Translations under genes and position numbers: made by a program
The notes under the pieces: generated by a model
Seen by the model: the letters and a program-made list of their open reading frames with translations, nothing else
What the model was told of the DNA's origin: nothing
Databases searched by the model: none
Assembly (NCBI GenBank): GCA_009823505.1
Contig: VZQC01013302.1
Location: 3,370,980 to 3,434,979 of the forward strand
DNA from: Rhizomys pruinosus
Lineage: Eukaryota; Chordata; Mammalia; Rodentia; Spalacidae
Length of the DNA stretch: 64,000 bases
Direction of reading: 5' to 3'
Part shown: positions 45,399 to 57,343 of the stretch, one piece after another
Layout of the letters: every line of letters starts with the position of its first letter
Numbering within the stretch: the first letter of the stretch is position 1

Positions 45399-45942
45399 CA
45401 GATGATGATATTTTTTACAGCAATTTAAATACATTCATACGTCAGGTTAATATTGTATATCACCAAAGAAAAAAATAGAAGGACAGAAAGAATAGGAGAA
45501 TAAAGACTATTAAGAACTAACAATAAAATGTGGAAAAAAATACCTACAAAGTCAGTGGACTGTAAGCAGATTTTTTATTAGATGCCAAGACAAAAATGGA
45601 ATAATGTTTTCAAAGCATAAAAGGAATGGAATATAACTCAAAATCTAGAGTATTTTATTATCACCATTATTATTGTTATTGTCTTTTTCAGACAAAGCCT
45701 TACTAAATAACCCTGGGTGGCATGACACACATGTGTACCCCAAGCTAACCTTAGATTTTCTGTCATCTTCTTGCTTCAGCCTCCTTAAGGCAGCACTGTG
45801 CCCAGCTAAAATCTAGAGCTAGATAAACTAATAGACAAAACATGAGTATATGAGAAAAATTTGAGAAGACAAGTTTTGGAAAAGAAAAGTGTTTGCTTTG
45901 CCCTGAAACAACTACTGATTCTAACTAATCTTAGATAATTTT

Positions 45943-46087
45943 TTTTTGTCTTTTTGAGACAGGGTCTCCCTGTAGCTCCTGTTGTCCTGGAACTCATTAT
46001 GTAGACCAGGCTGGCCTTGAACTCAGAGATACACTTGCCTCTGCCTCCCAAGTGCTAGGATTAAAGGCGAGTGCCACCATGCCTGGC
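45943..46087 (-). mobile_element. B1 SINE, antisense
   Basis: TTTTTGAGACAGGGTCTCCC ... 'GGATTAAAGGCGAGTGCCAC'. Confidence 0.95.
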
Positions 46088-46119
46088 AGCTAACTAATCT
46101 TATTAAATGTTAGAAAGTG

Positions 46120-46205
46120 GGCTGGTGATAGAGCTCAGTGAAAGAACTCTTGCCTAGCTTGTACATGGAAGGCCTTGGTTTGGTATCTAGCACTGAAGAA
46201 AATGA
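46120..46205 (+). mobile_element. ID-like SINE remnant
   Basis: GGGCTGGTGATAGAGCTCAG...'TTGCCTAGCTTGTACATGG'...'GGTTTGGTATCTAGCACTG' follows ID order. Confidence 0.7.
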
Positions 46206-46578
46206 GACAAGTTCAAAAAGTTGAACTAACAATAGTTAGTAAATAAATGATGGTGAAAAGTATATGACAGAAATATTACCATCTTTAGTATGAACCTGAT
46301 CATCAAAGACAAAGTTAAGGTCAATTTTGTTAAATGCTGAAATTGATAAAGCAGATTGAGATTTGAATGCACCTGCATAGATGGGAGACATCTTGGTTTT
46401 TAGTTTATAGAAGGAAAATATGCACAGAATACGTGGGGATGATCATGGGATTAACTATGTTGATGAGCACTTGTTCTTTTATGAAGTTGTATGTAAACCA
46501 GTATGTCTAGAAGCTACCTTTTCTATTAAAATGTAATTATTTAAGTAGTTTGCCTAGAAGTTTCCTTTTCTATTAGAG

Positions 46579-46624
46579 AAGTGATTCTTTTTTTTTTTTT
46601 TTTTTTTTTTTTAAGTGATTCTTT
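46579..46624 (-). mobile_element. Tail-only retro-insertion: poly(T) with target duplication
   Basis: AAGTGATTCTTT at 46579-46590 and again at 46613-46624. Between them is only T (46591-46612). This is what an L1-type insertion reduced to its poly(A) tail would look like, in antisense. Confidence 0.7.
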
Positions 46625-47756
46625 AATTATCTGTTCAGGAACTAAACTTGGAGAGTACTGACCTTTTCAGTAAATGTTTCATTATGAATGGAGAACCCAT
46701 TTGATAATGCCAACATCTGGCTCCTCTTGTGCTTTACAGACTGTTCTGCTTTATACAGGGTTTGAATTAAAAAGAGAGAGGGACATTGAATGTAAGGCAC
46801 ATGGGAAAAATTCAAATATCAAATTGGAATGGCTTCTATTCAAGTGAATGACAAATTACAGCATGATCACTTTCTGAAATAGATGACAATTCAAACATAA
46901 TGGAGGAAAAATGTCATTCTTTAATTCTTTCACTGTAATTCATCTGAATGCTTTTGGTTTTTACCAAAAGTTAGAATTCATCTGACTTGTTAGCTCTTAG
47001 CAATTACAGAATTATCAGTAACTTCATTGTAATTGATATTTCATCATGAACGATGAAGGTTATAAGTCTTTGAAACAGCAACAAAAATTCTTTTTAGTTA
47101 ATACTAACTTGGACCACATTTGAGCTAGAAACATAAATATTCTCATCAAGTTCTTTCCAAAGCATTGAGTGATCCTGTGCCCAAAATATGCATTTGAGGA
47201 TTTTCAGTTCTTATAGTTTTGTTGGTTGAACCTAACATTTCCCCAGATACCTTTAAAGTTGGAGAGTTTAAGGCAGGAACAGTTTGGAGCATGAACTCTC
47301 AACCCTATATTGAATGATGTAATGTAATTAAAACTACCCTCAGAAAAGATTAGAGAGAGGGAGTCTCAGCATGAATGAGTGAAAATGCTCATCTACTTAT
47401 GAAAATAAATGAAAATTTGTAACCTTAATTCCTTTTTATGACAAGCTGCCAGTACTGAAACATAATATAATACCATATTTAATAACTTTACTCATTACTT
47501 AGAGAGTAAAATCTTACTTTGCCATAAAAAATTATAACAGTTAAGATACCACTGACATTAATGTATGAAACTGAACATTTCAACCAGTCAGCTGTGAAAA
47601 TGAATGTAGGTTTTAAAACGTTTATGCAGTGGTTAGTCAATTTAATATACATTAGGCACTAAGATCATAAGGCATTCTATTTTGAATCCTAAATGGCTAT
47701 GAAAGTAATATGTATTTATTGTTCTGGAAATTGAAATGGTAATGTTTCTTACTACT

Positions 47757-48353
47757 TTATTCACAGAATAGCAAAAGAAGATTACAGTATAAAAGAATCC
47801 ACGCACTACCTTGATTAACTTCTATTCCTGAGAACTCTCTAAATCTTTTTTTTTCTTTTAGAGAACTCTCTCTTTTGTTCTTAAACTCATGAATAGAGCT
47901 GTAGTCATATACAGTCTTTCTTCTAAAGGATATGAAATTGTATTCAAATTTATTCATCCAAAGCTGTGCTTTATCAAATCTTTTGAATCTCTCATGTAAA
48001 GTTAAAGCACATTGCTTCTGTAAGAAGAGTAAGAGATTACTCTGCAGGGAGAGAAAGCCACTTAATACAGTGGATTGTGGGGACAGGAGCCAGATTTTAT
48101 TTCTGATTTCTGACTTTACCACACTCCAAAATGTCCTAAAGGCAGAACAACCATAAACCAAGCCATTAAGAAAGATGATTTGAGGAGTAAAAATGAACAT
48201 TATTAGTAGCTGGAAAAATAGGAAAACAGAACTCTCCTTGGCATGTCTGAAGTTACACTGGTCATTCTTAAATGAGGTGGTTAACCTCAGAACAGTGCCA
48301 GCAACTAGTACCAGCATTGTTGGTTTGGAGGAGTTGCCATTCTGACTACACAT
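47757..48353 (-). other. 198-codon open frame, function unknown, probably not a gene
   Basis: Long for AT-rich sequence and not in an obvious SINE or L1. The translation is L/F/S/K-rich with one hydrophobic stretch (VFLFFQLLIMFIFTPQIIFL). No start context, domain, splice sites or polyadenylation signal support it. It lies antisense in the large LRRC69-like intron. The complement contains phrases like ancient repeats ('GGGGACAGGAGCCAGATTTT'). Confidence 0.15.
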
Positions 48354-48359
48354 CTTGGA

Positions 48360-49313
48360 TATTAGAAATTAGTTTCAGTCACTCCTTAAATATTTAAGAA
48401 TGTATTTTAAACTGGAAACTACAGGAGCTACATGAAGTTAAGATACACAGAGAACCTAGACAGTCACAAATATTTTAAAATCCCATTTTAAACTCTAAAA
48501 ATGTAAAAGACACTAGCAATGAAAGCTCCAATCTACATGGCAGACAGAGATCAGTTATGGAACAGTTTCAATGTGGAAGGTTCAAATCAAAGCAGGTTGT
48601 TTGTCCTAGGAAGTACCCTGGATAACTTCCTCTTCAAATAGGGAGAATTCAGACACATGGCTAAGGAAGCAGACAGGACAGTTCAGTATAAGAGAATGAC
48701 CCTGAAGAGCAGGGAAGTGAAGCAATAAAGTTGATTTGTGGATGCGAGTGTGAGAAGAAATCCTAAAAAATGGAGTAAAGTTACATAAACCCATCAAAAG
48801 ACAGACAAGAGGTTTGAACTCGATCTTGTTTGCCAGTGGAGTCTAGTGAATAGGTGAGTGCAAAAAAATGACATGAAAGAAGGTATATTTCAGAGCTGGT
48901 TGGGAGGAGCTGCTGGAGTCACTGAAGTTGAAGAGAAAAGATGCTAAAGAAAGTTTAGAGTGATTGTCTCATGCAGGGATAAGGAGGAAATGCAAGGAAG
49001 TGAGGAAAACTCTAGGAAAGAAGGGTGATAGAAGTTAGAAGTTGAGTGTGAGAAAAGTGAGGGATGAAAAGGAACGAAAACCATCTGCAGGAGAGCCGAT
49101 CCTGAAAGCACAGGCCAAGCTTCATCTCAGAGAGGTTGAAGGCCAAGTGATGTCAACATAATTCAAATGAGTTCTTCCTCCTTGACATGCTGAGTGCCAA
49201 GTGATGCGTACATAAGTCAAGTGTGTTTAACCATAAACTGGGCATGTGTAGAACCATTACTGCAGTATCCTTCATCTGTAAATCCCAATAGCTGCTCATT
49301 CTATCAAGCTATT
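48360..49313. other. Intronic; possible ancient repeat remnants
   Basis: 48800-49080 is GA-rich ('GACATGAAAGAAGG...GGTTGGGAGGAGCTGCTGGA') and resembles the mammal-wide repeat of 14560. No exon. Confidence 0.4.
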
Positions 49314-49328
49314 CTGTGATGGTTTTTC

Positions 49329-49330
49329 TT

Positions 49331-49381
<51 letters not shown>

Positions 49382-49604
49382 TTTCTGTATGTGTATCAAT
49401 GTACTGTCTGCATGCAGGTTTGTGCACCTGTGTCGTGCAATGCCGTGGAGGTCAGAAGAGGGTGTCGGATTCCCCTGGAACTGGAGTTCTCCTTGAACTG
49501 GAGTTTCAGACAGTTCTCGGCTGCCATGTGGGTGCTGGGGATCGAACCCGGGTCCTCTGTAAGAGCGGTCAGTGCTCTTAACCGCTAGGCCATCTCTCCA
49601 GCCC
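49329..49604 (-). mobile_element. B2 SINE, young subfamily, antisense, long (ATTT)n tail
   Basis: Target duplication CTGTGATGGTTTTTC at 49314-49328 and 49605-49619, exact. The tail has expanded to about 13 ATTT units (49330-49383). 17-bp duplication present. Confidence 0.96.
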
Positions 49605-49804
49605 CTGTGATGGTTTTTCAAAGCCACTTATTTGTGACAGAGGCTGGGAGGCATCTATGACTCACACAAACCTCAGTTTGGTAGTCCCGACGTCTTGGTC
49701 AGAAGCCACAGCCTTCATATAAATCACTCCCCTTCTAGCTGCAAGCTGCATCTGGAGTGGTTTCCTCATCTAATCCATGAAGGAATTAGACTAAAGAGTC
49801 CTTT

Positions 49805-50008
49805 CTTTCTTTCTTTTTTGTCTTTTCGAGACAGGGTCTCCCTGTAGCCCCAGCTGTCCTGGAACTCACTCTGTATACCAGGCTGGCCTTGAACTCACAG
49901 AGGTCCTGGAACTCACTCTGTATACCAGGCTGGCCTTGAACTCACAAAGATCCACCTGCCTCTGCCTCCCAAGTGCTAGGATTAAAGGTGTGCACCACCA
50001 CGCCCGGC
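49805..50008 (-). mobile_element. B1 SINE, antisense, with 47-bp internal tandem duplication
   Basis: TCCTGGAACTCACTCTGTAT... at 49857-49903 is repeated at 49904-49950, with a single cluster of changes at the end (CAGAGG / CAAAGA). Confidence 0.96.
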
Positions 50009-50099
50009 TAAAGTGTCCTTTCTGTTGAACCTGTCTGGATTCCATTGGGGGAAGCTAGGCTGTCATCTTTAAAAAAATTAAATTTTATTTTTAGTTACA

Positions 50100-50138
<39 letters not shown>

Positions 50139-50215
50139 ACGAGGAGTTACAGGGAGTTGTAAGCTGTCTGATGTGAGTGCACCTACTAAAGGGCCATTTC
50201 TTCAGCCCAGCCCAG
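50100..50215 (-). mobile_element. B3/B2-type SINE fragment with (GT)n, antisense
   Basis: GT run 50103-50137, then 'GAGTTACAGGGAGTTGTAAG' and 'GGGCCATTTCTTCAGCCC'. Confidence 0.6.
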
Positions 50216-52079
50216 AGGCTGTCATCTTAACGCTTTTCTAAATCCTGTTAATTTGGAACATAAAACCATTAATTATTTTTCTGCTGTGTCAAATTACCAC
50301 ATCTTTGGGAAGTTTCCAACAAAAATGAATTTTTTTTTTTACAGTCCAGTAGGTTAGAAATTCATTATGGGCCTTATTGCACTGGAATCAAGGCTAAGTT
50401 TTCTGGCTTAGGAAGAAAATCTACTGTCTGTCCTTTATAGCTTCTAGAGGCTTCTCACAGTCTTCATGGCCCTTCCTGAATCTTAAAGGTGAATGCTCAA
50501 ACATCTAGTTCTCTCACATTGAAACATTTGGGCCTCTTCTTGACTCTTCTTCTTTTAACTCCTTTGATTACATTAAACCCATCTTGATAATACAGAATAA
50601 ATTACATGTCTCACAATCCTTAATTACATATGCAAATTCCACTTTTCCTATAAAGTGATGTACAGTGATGATTCACTAAGAAGAGGTTCTGCAAAACAAG
50701 GTAAAATCTGAGTTAAGACCATATAACATCCAGCTCAATCCCTTGTTACTGCTAATCTCATGGGATGAATGCTCCTAAAACTTGCCAACTTGTGCAAAAA
50801 ACATTGCAAATCCCAGGCACACAAAATGATACAGTACAAGAAAGATTCTCTGCCCAGGGAAAGTAGATTTACAACAAGAAACAGTGGCTACAGTGGGAAG
50901 ACTAAGATTATTTCTGCCAAAAGACTAAAACTACACAGAAGATTGTCCTGAGGATTAAGTGTGTTGGGCCCCAATGCACAGCTAAGAAAATGATGATCAT
51001 TAAGAGTTGCAAGCATCCAGAATCAGGAGGTAGTAACAAGAGAAAGGGCCAAGTGATCCAGTTCTAAGCTGATTTTTTTTACGAAGACACTGACATTATG
51101 AGATTATGTTGGAGATTATGAGATTATATTGAAAGAAGAAGTGCTTGGAATTTTGCTGTGGGCAAGTTGGTGATACTTTTTCTTGAGATAACAAGAAGTG
51201 ATCTCACTTTGATTCTGTTCCACATTGTGATTTACATACTATTTAGTACCAATCTTAACTTTATAGTTAGAACTTTGTATATCAATGGATTTTGATTTCT
51301 TAAAGTTCAAAATGATAGTGATCATCAAGAAGCCACATCTTGAAAGAGTCTTAAAAATATCCCATTACTACCATTCACTAATCATAAAACTTAGGGGAAA
51401 CATGTATATTTAAATTCAAGGTGGAAAAGTATTTTCCTAAACTAAAAGAGGGTATAATTGTGTCTGTTTGCTTTAGGAAATAATGCATTTAATTATACAT
51501 ATGAATGCAGCATTAGATAAAATTATAGCATTTCACCCTTTTGCTAAAATGATATACTTTCAAAATAAAATCATGCCTAATAAGAAACAAGCTCTTTTCT
51601 TCTTCTCTGGCTTTGGCTTAGAATAAAGGATATTTTTTCCGTGCTTTAATTTTTAGCTGTAAACCATCAAGACAGTAACTATCTTTGACATAGTCATAAG
51701 CTTTTTAATCCAGATTTGTGGAGAGAGGTCCTTCTCGGGAGGAGGGCCACCATTCTTTTGTGACATGGTGATTTCAGCTAGCAGATGCCATACCAGTAAA
51801 GATAGTTGAGACACTGTTACAAATGGAACTAGGAACTTCAGTGAACCTTCAGAAACAGAGAATTTCTTTTTTCATGAAAACAGTAGTGAGGATTATGATT
51901 CCAGATGACATAGTGTACTACCAAGAAATTGTGTTAAGTCTTTCTCAGTAAAATTTCCAGGAAGCAACCCATAGCCTTGGGAAATATTGTATCACAAAGA
52001 AAATTTATTAGAAAATAATCACCAGCAAAGATCCTGCTTGCTGCAAAAACTAACAATGGCTTTTTCAAAATAAAGTTTT

Positions 52080-52410
52080 GGAATTAACCTATAGTTTATT
52101 TTCAGATGTCATAATTTTGGTATATGTGCGGTGTGTATATATGGATGTTTTGGAGTGATACAAACTGAAAGGAGCAACAGCAACAAAAAACTGGGTAAAA
52201 GAACTGACTGAAACAGTAAACTTCTGCCTAAAACAGTAAACTTCTGCACTGAAAAATTAAAAATAAAAGACCAAGAAAGAGATGAAAGATATGTATGGCA
52301 GAATGCATGAGCTCTGGTGAGGTGGGGGGCAAGGAAGGGGGAGTGGGTATAAATTTAATTAGGAAATGGATGAAATTCACAAAACTTCAATAAAAAAGAC
52401 AACAGAAAAG
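52080..52410 (+). mobile_element. L1 3'-UTR-like segment, sense
   Basis: 'ATGGCAGAATGCATGAGCTC' followed by a G-rich tract (52316-52345) and an A-rich end (CTTCAATAAAAAAGAC). Contains a 21-22-bp tandem repeat (AAACAGTAAACTTCTGC, at 52213 and 52234). Confidence 0.65.
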
Positions 52411-54054
52411 ATAAAGTATTCCTTTTAATATAAATAGTAAACAATAACTGATCATCTCCCCTGAGAAGGGACACAGACACTTTGTATTGCTGATTGCTGC
52501 AGGAGCCAATCCAAACTCTGCCCAGGTAGTTTCTTAATGACACAAAGGAAATGGCAAAAGCCACAGTTGGAGAGTTTCTGTTATAAATCTCTCATTTCAT
52601 GGGGACAGTTACAAAGCTTGTTGGTTAACAGCTTTGTCCCCACTTGCTTCGTTGGTTGTTGATGCTTTCTCTGGTCCCTTGCTAGTTTGTAGACTTATTA
52701 GTTATCATAGTGTTTTAAATAGGAGCTGATTAAAATTGATGTGGTGTGGTTTATTTTCAATAGTCCTTTAGTGGTGGCTGAGATGTGTCACCTCTGTGAA
52801 CAGAAAAGAGCTGTTCCCAGCAGAAGACTTGTTTATGGAAAGGGAAAAGGATACGCTTACTTCTGATGTTTGTCAGTAGTTCTCCAACCATAATTTCAGC
52901 ATTTATCTATTATAATGTAAATCAATATTATCTCATCTAGAGGAGATTTAAATATTCTATATGGTGTATCTATTATGACAACAGTTAAGAATTCTTATTT
53001 CTGAGACAGTGCTTTTATTGTTGATAGTTCATGGTTCAGTATTTTCTGGTTTATTTATTGCTTTCTCTGTTTTGTTTCCCATGTATGCTAAATCCATTCC
53101 TGAATTTCTGTTCTGAAGTTCACCCTAATGAAATGTCCCTTTAGCCACATCCTAGTCATTCTAAAACAAGCTCACCTTTCCCTTATGCTGTCAAGTCCTG
53201 CTTAATAGCCACCTACAGTGGCATTTCCTTTCTCTGTATGCGTACTGAACTTACTACTTGTTAAGACATATGTTTCTAGTTATTTGGTGCCTGTGTTTAT
53301 TTCTTGCCTTTCCAACTAGATGCTAGGAAGAGTCCTGGAGACAGAGATTGTTTGCTACATATTTCTACATCCTTGGCAACTTGCCTAATGTCATCCAAAC
53401 GTTAAGCTTCTTATAATTTATTAGTATTTTTGGATGCAAGTTATAGAAACCAAGTTCACATATTAATTCAAGCAGTAAATTAATTCAAGTTGTAAGGAGT
53501 GGGTCTCCCTAGCTCTGGATTCTAAATTTATCATCAATAATATGCTCTTTTATGCTTATTTCTTCTGGTTTTCTTTACCTTGGCTTCATTGTTTTGTAGG
53601 AACTTGCTAAATTGTGCCCTTTGGTAGATGAGAGGGAGCTGGCCTTTTGGTCATTCCAAAGTTCAGAGTTCATGTTTTCTGAGTTCATTGGCTATTCTTG
53701 GGCTATATGTTTATGCCAGACTAGTCCTGTTGTCAGACAATTGAACCATGTTGTACTGAGCTAGTGAGTGAAATCAATGGCCCTTTTCCCAACATATGCA
53801 CCAGCATTCAAGACAGACTGGTTGTCCATTAGGAAAAAAAAATGGAGTGGGGAATGGCTCCCGTGCCATCATTATGGGAAATAAGCACTGTACAGGCAAA
53901 GCCAGGATGCTTACTCAGGAGGTCAGGGAACCCTTGTTGACTGATAAATAAATATCTCATGTGGTTTGTGATGATGTTGGTCAGATGATATTAGGATAAA
54001 AGTAAGTACTATCACTAACGAATTAAAACTCAAGTCTTATGTTATATTTCAGCT

Positions 54055-54560
54055 TTTAAGAATGCTTTTCTTGAGTTTTGTGCATTTCATAGAATAGATC
54101 TTAAACAAATTTAGACCCCCTCCTGCACCCCCTATTGAATTTCATGCATGCTCTCATATATGTTAACTCCTATCTAGTCAAGCATTTGTACCCAGATATA
54201 CTTTGGTGCAAGTTCATCCACTGGAGTCTAGTGAGCCTATCTAGAGCCACTTTCTTTTAAAAAAATTTTAATTTATTTATTGATGTTTTATGTATTTCAT
54301 ACATCATTTTTCATTTCTGTTCAGGCATATTCCCCTATCCCTTCCCCATCTCAGATCATGCATTCTGCCATAACTGTCCTGCATCTTTCTCTCAGTTTTT
54401 TTATGCTTAGGAATTCACATTTTCCTCCGTTAATTTCATATTACTCTAAAATATGGATACATACTCTCCACCTATATACAGTAATTACAGAGTCTGAAAA
54501 TAATTGGTGGGTGGATTCTAGAGCCCATTGAGAGATTCAAATTATAACAACATAGTTTAG
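54055..54560 (-). mobile_element. L1 3'-UTR fragments, antisense
   Basis: 54060-54260 matches the 3340-type block. 54330-54380 has the C-rich tract and 'GATCATGCATTCTGCCATAA'. 54410-54560 matches 7930-8075 almost word for word (TATTACTCTAAAATATG, GTCTGAAAATAA). Confidence 0.8.
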
Positions 54561-54744
54561 AGCCACTTTCTTAATGAGAATCTATATCTGTTTTGAGAGG
54601 TATGTTGATGTCAGAGAGTTTCCCCTACTCCTTTATTTGCCATGGTATAGATCAAACTCAGGCCTTATCCATGCTAAGGTTGTGATTATTTCAAATGTAC
54701 TTAAGATTATTTACAAATAATTGGATGGCAAGGTTTAAAAAAAA

Positions 54745-54888
54745 TTTTTTTTGAAACAGTGTCTCTGAAACCCCAAATGCCTGTGAGCTCAGTATGTAGA
54801 TCAGGTTGGTCTTCATTTCAGAGAGATTTGCCTGCCTCTGCCTCAAGAGTACTGGGATTAAAGGCATGGGCCACATGCCCCACTCCTG
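54745..54888 (-). mobile_element. Diverged B1 SINE, antisense
   Basis: 'TTTGAAACAGTGTCTCTGAA', 'TAGATCAGGTTGGTCTTCAT', 'GGGATTAAAGGCATGGGCCAC'. Confidence 0.85.
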
Positions 54889-55032
54889 GAAGAGTTTTTG
54901 TTTATTTTGTGCATGGAGAAGTAAAGATCAGATGTAATTGAAGTACATAAGTTTAAGTCATGTATGGAATAACTTGATGGGGAAAAGCAATGATCTTAAT
55001 GAACACTGCAGACAGTGAAAAAACAAGTTTAG

Positions 55033-55185
55033 CCAGGCATGGTGGTGCACGCCTTTAATCCTAGCACTCCAGGCAGAGGCAGGTGGATCTTTGTGAGTTC
55101 AAGGCCAGCCTGGTCTACACAGTGAATTCCAGGACAGCTAAGGCTACAGGGAGACCCTGTCTCGAAAAGACCAAAAAAAAATTAA
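55033..55185 (+). mobile_element. B1 SINE, sense
   Basis: AGCCAGGCATGGTGGTGCAC ... GAGACCCTGTCTCGAAAAG plus A tail. Confidence 0.95.
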
Positions 55186-55549
55186 TTTCTGTATAGGAAG
55201 TAGATACTGGAAAGGCAAAACTAAGAAGCTATTCAGTATTTGCTGATTAACACTTAAAACCCTGTTCAAACAGGAGTCAAGTTCATGTGGAGTGTGCATG
55301 ATCTTTCACCTTCAACCCAAGCACTGTCTGTTTAGACTGGGTACTATTGTTTTGATAGAAGCACATATAAAGCTTTATCATTTCAATTTTGTTTAGTGTT
55401 AGATATGCCTTTGCCAGCTGGTTAAGCTTCTTTATGTGTGATAAAAGAACAAATCAAGTGTAAAGGGAATAATGTGCCCTTTAGAAAACAATGTTCTGAA
55501 TCCTCTAAGAAAGTGAATATTTATTGCAATCAAAAATACTTATTGAGAA

Positions 55550-56220
55550 AACCAGGCTTGGTGGTACATGCCGGTGATCCCAAAACTGGGAAGGCAGAGG
55601 CAGTAGAGTCAAGTATTCAAGCCCATCAACTGCCAAAATGTCCTTAGTTTGGGATGGGATTTCTTACACACTTCTCCATGTCTATACTATGATTTTGTCT
55701 GATTTGAGCTTGTATGGGAATTATGCATGCTGTCACCACTTCTGTAAGTTCACATGAGTGACCTGGCAACTGATGGCTTGGGGGGGGGGGGGCAGGGTTG
55801 GGACTCATGGTGGGCCCAGTGGATGGAACCGTACTGAGGGACATGTGGAAATACAAACATGACTTTCTCGGCCACATTATAGTAGTGTACATTAAATTGG
55901 GTGGGCATTGGTGGGGGAAGTATGTCAAGGCTTCGAAGGGATCCAAGTAACATCATGCTATATTGTATGAAAATGGCAAAAATTCAACAAAAATATAATT
56001 ATATAAAAAAAATCAAGGCTACGGAGGGTGTGATAATACACAACTTTAATCCCAGCACTTTCGAGGGAGAGCCAGGTGGATGTTGTGAATTAGAGGGCAG
56101 CCTGGGCTATATTTTGAAAACTTGACTAAGAAAACCAGAAACAACAATAACAAAACAAAACAAAACAAAAATAAGGTCATCTGCAGCTATGTAGAAAATT
56201 TGGGCTACAGGAGACCCTGT
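55550..56220. mobile_element. Mosaic of B1 fragments and an L1 3'-UTR piece
   Basis: 55552-55630 and 56020-56125 are diverged B1 pieces in sense ('TTTAATCCCAGCACTTTCGA'). 55640-55765 is an antisense L1 3'-UTR block ('GATTTTGTCTGATTTGAGC'). A G12 run lies at about 55780-55791. 55800-56010 ends in an A-rich tail. (CAAAA)n at 56151-56170. Confidence 0.6.
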
Positions 56221-56290
56221 TTCAAGAACAAAACAACCTCAGCCCTACTTATTAGCATTATATTAATAACCCTCCCTCTTTACTTTTCAG

Positions 56291-56401
56291 AACTGTAAGA
56301 TAAGCAAAAATCTACACCTGATAACTATCTGGACATTACTTTGCTCTCATGAATGTTTTAACAAGCGTGACCCTGATCTTTTTGGAATTGCTCAGGAGTA
56401 G
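56291..56401 (+). CDS. Lrrc69: LRRC69-like gene, last coding exon with stop
   Basis: Acceptor TTTACTTTTCAG (AG 56289-56290). Joined in phase 0 to the CAIC exon it reads NCKISKNLHL, a hydrophobic stretch, then LLCSHECF and NKRDPDLFGIAQE, stop TAG at 56399-56401. The CSHEC cluster (Cys18, His20, Cys22 of this exon) could complete a metal site with the CAIC pair of the previous exon. The RDPDLFGIAQ tail is what made me identify the gene with LRRC69. 36 codons plus stop, no internal stop, not in a repeat. Confidence 0.82.
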   Translation, partial: NCKISKNLHLITIWTLLCSHECFNKRDPDLFGIAQE

Positions 56402-56641
56402 AGCAGGTGAGAAATTCCTTCTGCTGTCATGTGGCCAGTAGCTGGCTCTGCATGGTGCTTAGCTTCTGCCCATTTATTATGCCCTTCCCATCTAGCCTCT
56501 GTCAATTAATTAAGGAAAGGAAACAAGTCATTTACTTACAGTGATCTCAGTTCAAGCTACTAGATTGGGCAGTGTGCTGCTAGACTGTGCAGGTTGTAGA
56601 TAGATTTTTGTTTGTTTTCTTTAGTTTAAAAGCAAACTAGA

Positions 56642-56903
56642 GGGGGCTGGAGAGATAGCCTAGCGGTTAAGAGTGCCGACCGCTCTTGCAGAGGACCCGG
56701 GTTTGATCCCCAGCACCCACATGGAGGCCGAAAACCGTCTGAAACTCCAATTCCAGGAGAACTCCAGTTCCAGGGGAATCCGAGACCCTCTTCTGACCTC
56801 CGCGGCGTTGCACGACACGGGTGCACAGACCTGCATGCAGACAGTACATTCATACACATACAGAAATAAATAAAATTAAATTTAAAAAAATCTTAAAAAA
56901 AAT
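56642..56903 (+). mobile_element. B2 SINE, young subfamily, just downstream of the stop codon
   Basis: Target duplication AAAAGCAAACTAGA at 56628-56641 and 56904-56917. Its tail carries overlapping AATAAA hexamers at 56865-56874, in the same direction as the gene. Confidence 0.96.
56865..56874 (+). promoter_or_regulatory. AATAAATAAA in B2 tail, possible polyadenylation signal
   Basis: The first AATAAA hexamers after the LRRC69-like stop that I noticed, about 465 bp downstream. Use by the gene is not shown. Non-SINE alternatives are ATTAAA near 57125 and AATAAA near 57632. Confidence 0.3.
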
Positions 56904-56917
56904 AAAAGCAAACTAGA

Positions 56918-57343
56918 AAATGAAGAAAAAAACCAAGATCTGTATGATACTCGAATGCTGATCTTCTCCATCCCTTTATGAGTTTCACCTTCCATTCTAG
57001 AGAATTAGGAAAAGTTTCAGTGGTGAACGTTTCACAATTGAAAAAGTCAACTTCTAGAGCTAGGAAGTTATATTTTCAGTATTTCATTTGAGCCAGTAAC
57101 ACTTGTAACTGTGATAAAAATCTTCATTAAACTTAAAAAGAGTGAAAGTTTGGAAGCTCAGGTATGGAATCTCCTAATGTCTCTATTTTTGAAGTTTTGA
57201 TTTTGTTCTTTTAATTTTTGGCAAAGAAAAGCCGATAGGTGCCAGGGCAATGGTGCTAGAATGAGAATTTAGCTTATTTTCTTGAAGAAAAACAGAAAAC
57301 TAGAAAAAGAAGTTATAAAAATATATGGTACATTTTGCCTAGA
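56918..57343. other. Flank/3'-UTR candidate region, nothing recognised
   Basis: AT-rich. No ORF or repeat noticed. Confidence 0.4.

Larger units (their letters stand above)
32929..56290 (+). other. Lrrc69: Intron (about 23.4 kb)
   Basis: Between donor GTAAAT and acceptor CTTTACTTTTCAG. The phase-0 frames on either side join without a gap. The unannotated stretches at 32930-33980, 36245-37190, 37330-38740, 38920-40425, 44245-45150, 46625-47750, 50220-52080 and 52415-54050 are AT-rich, and I see no conserved exon or young repeat in them. Confidence 0.75.
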
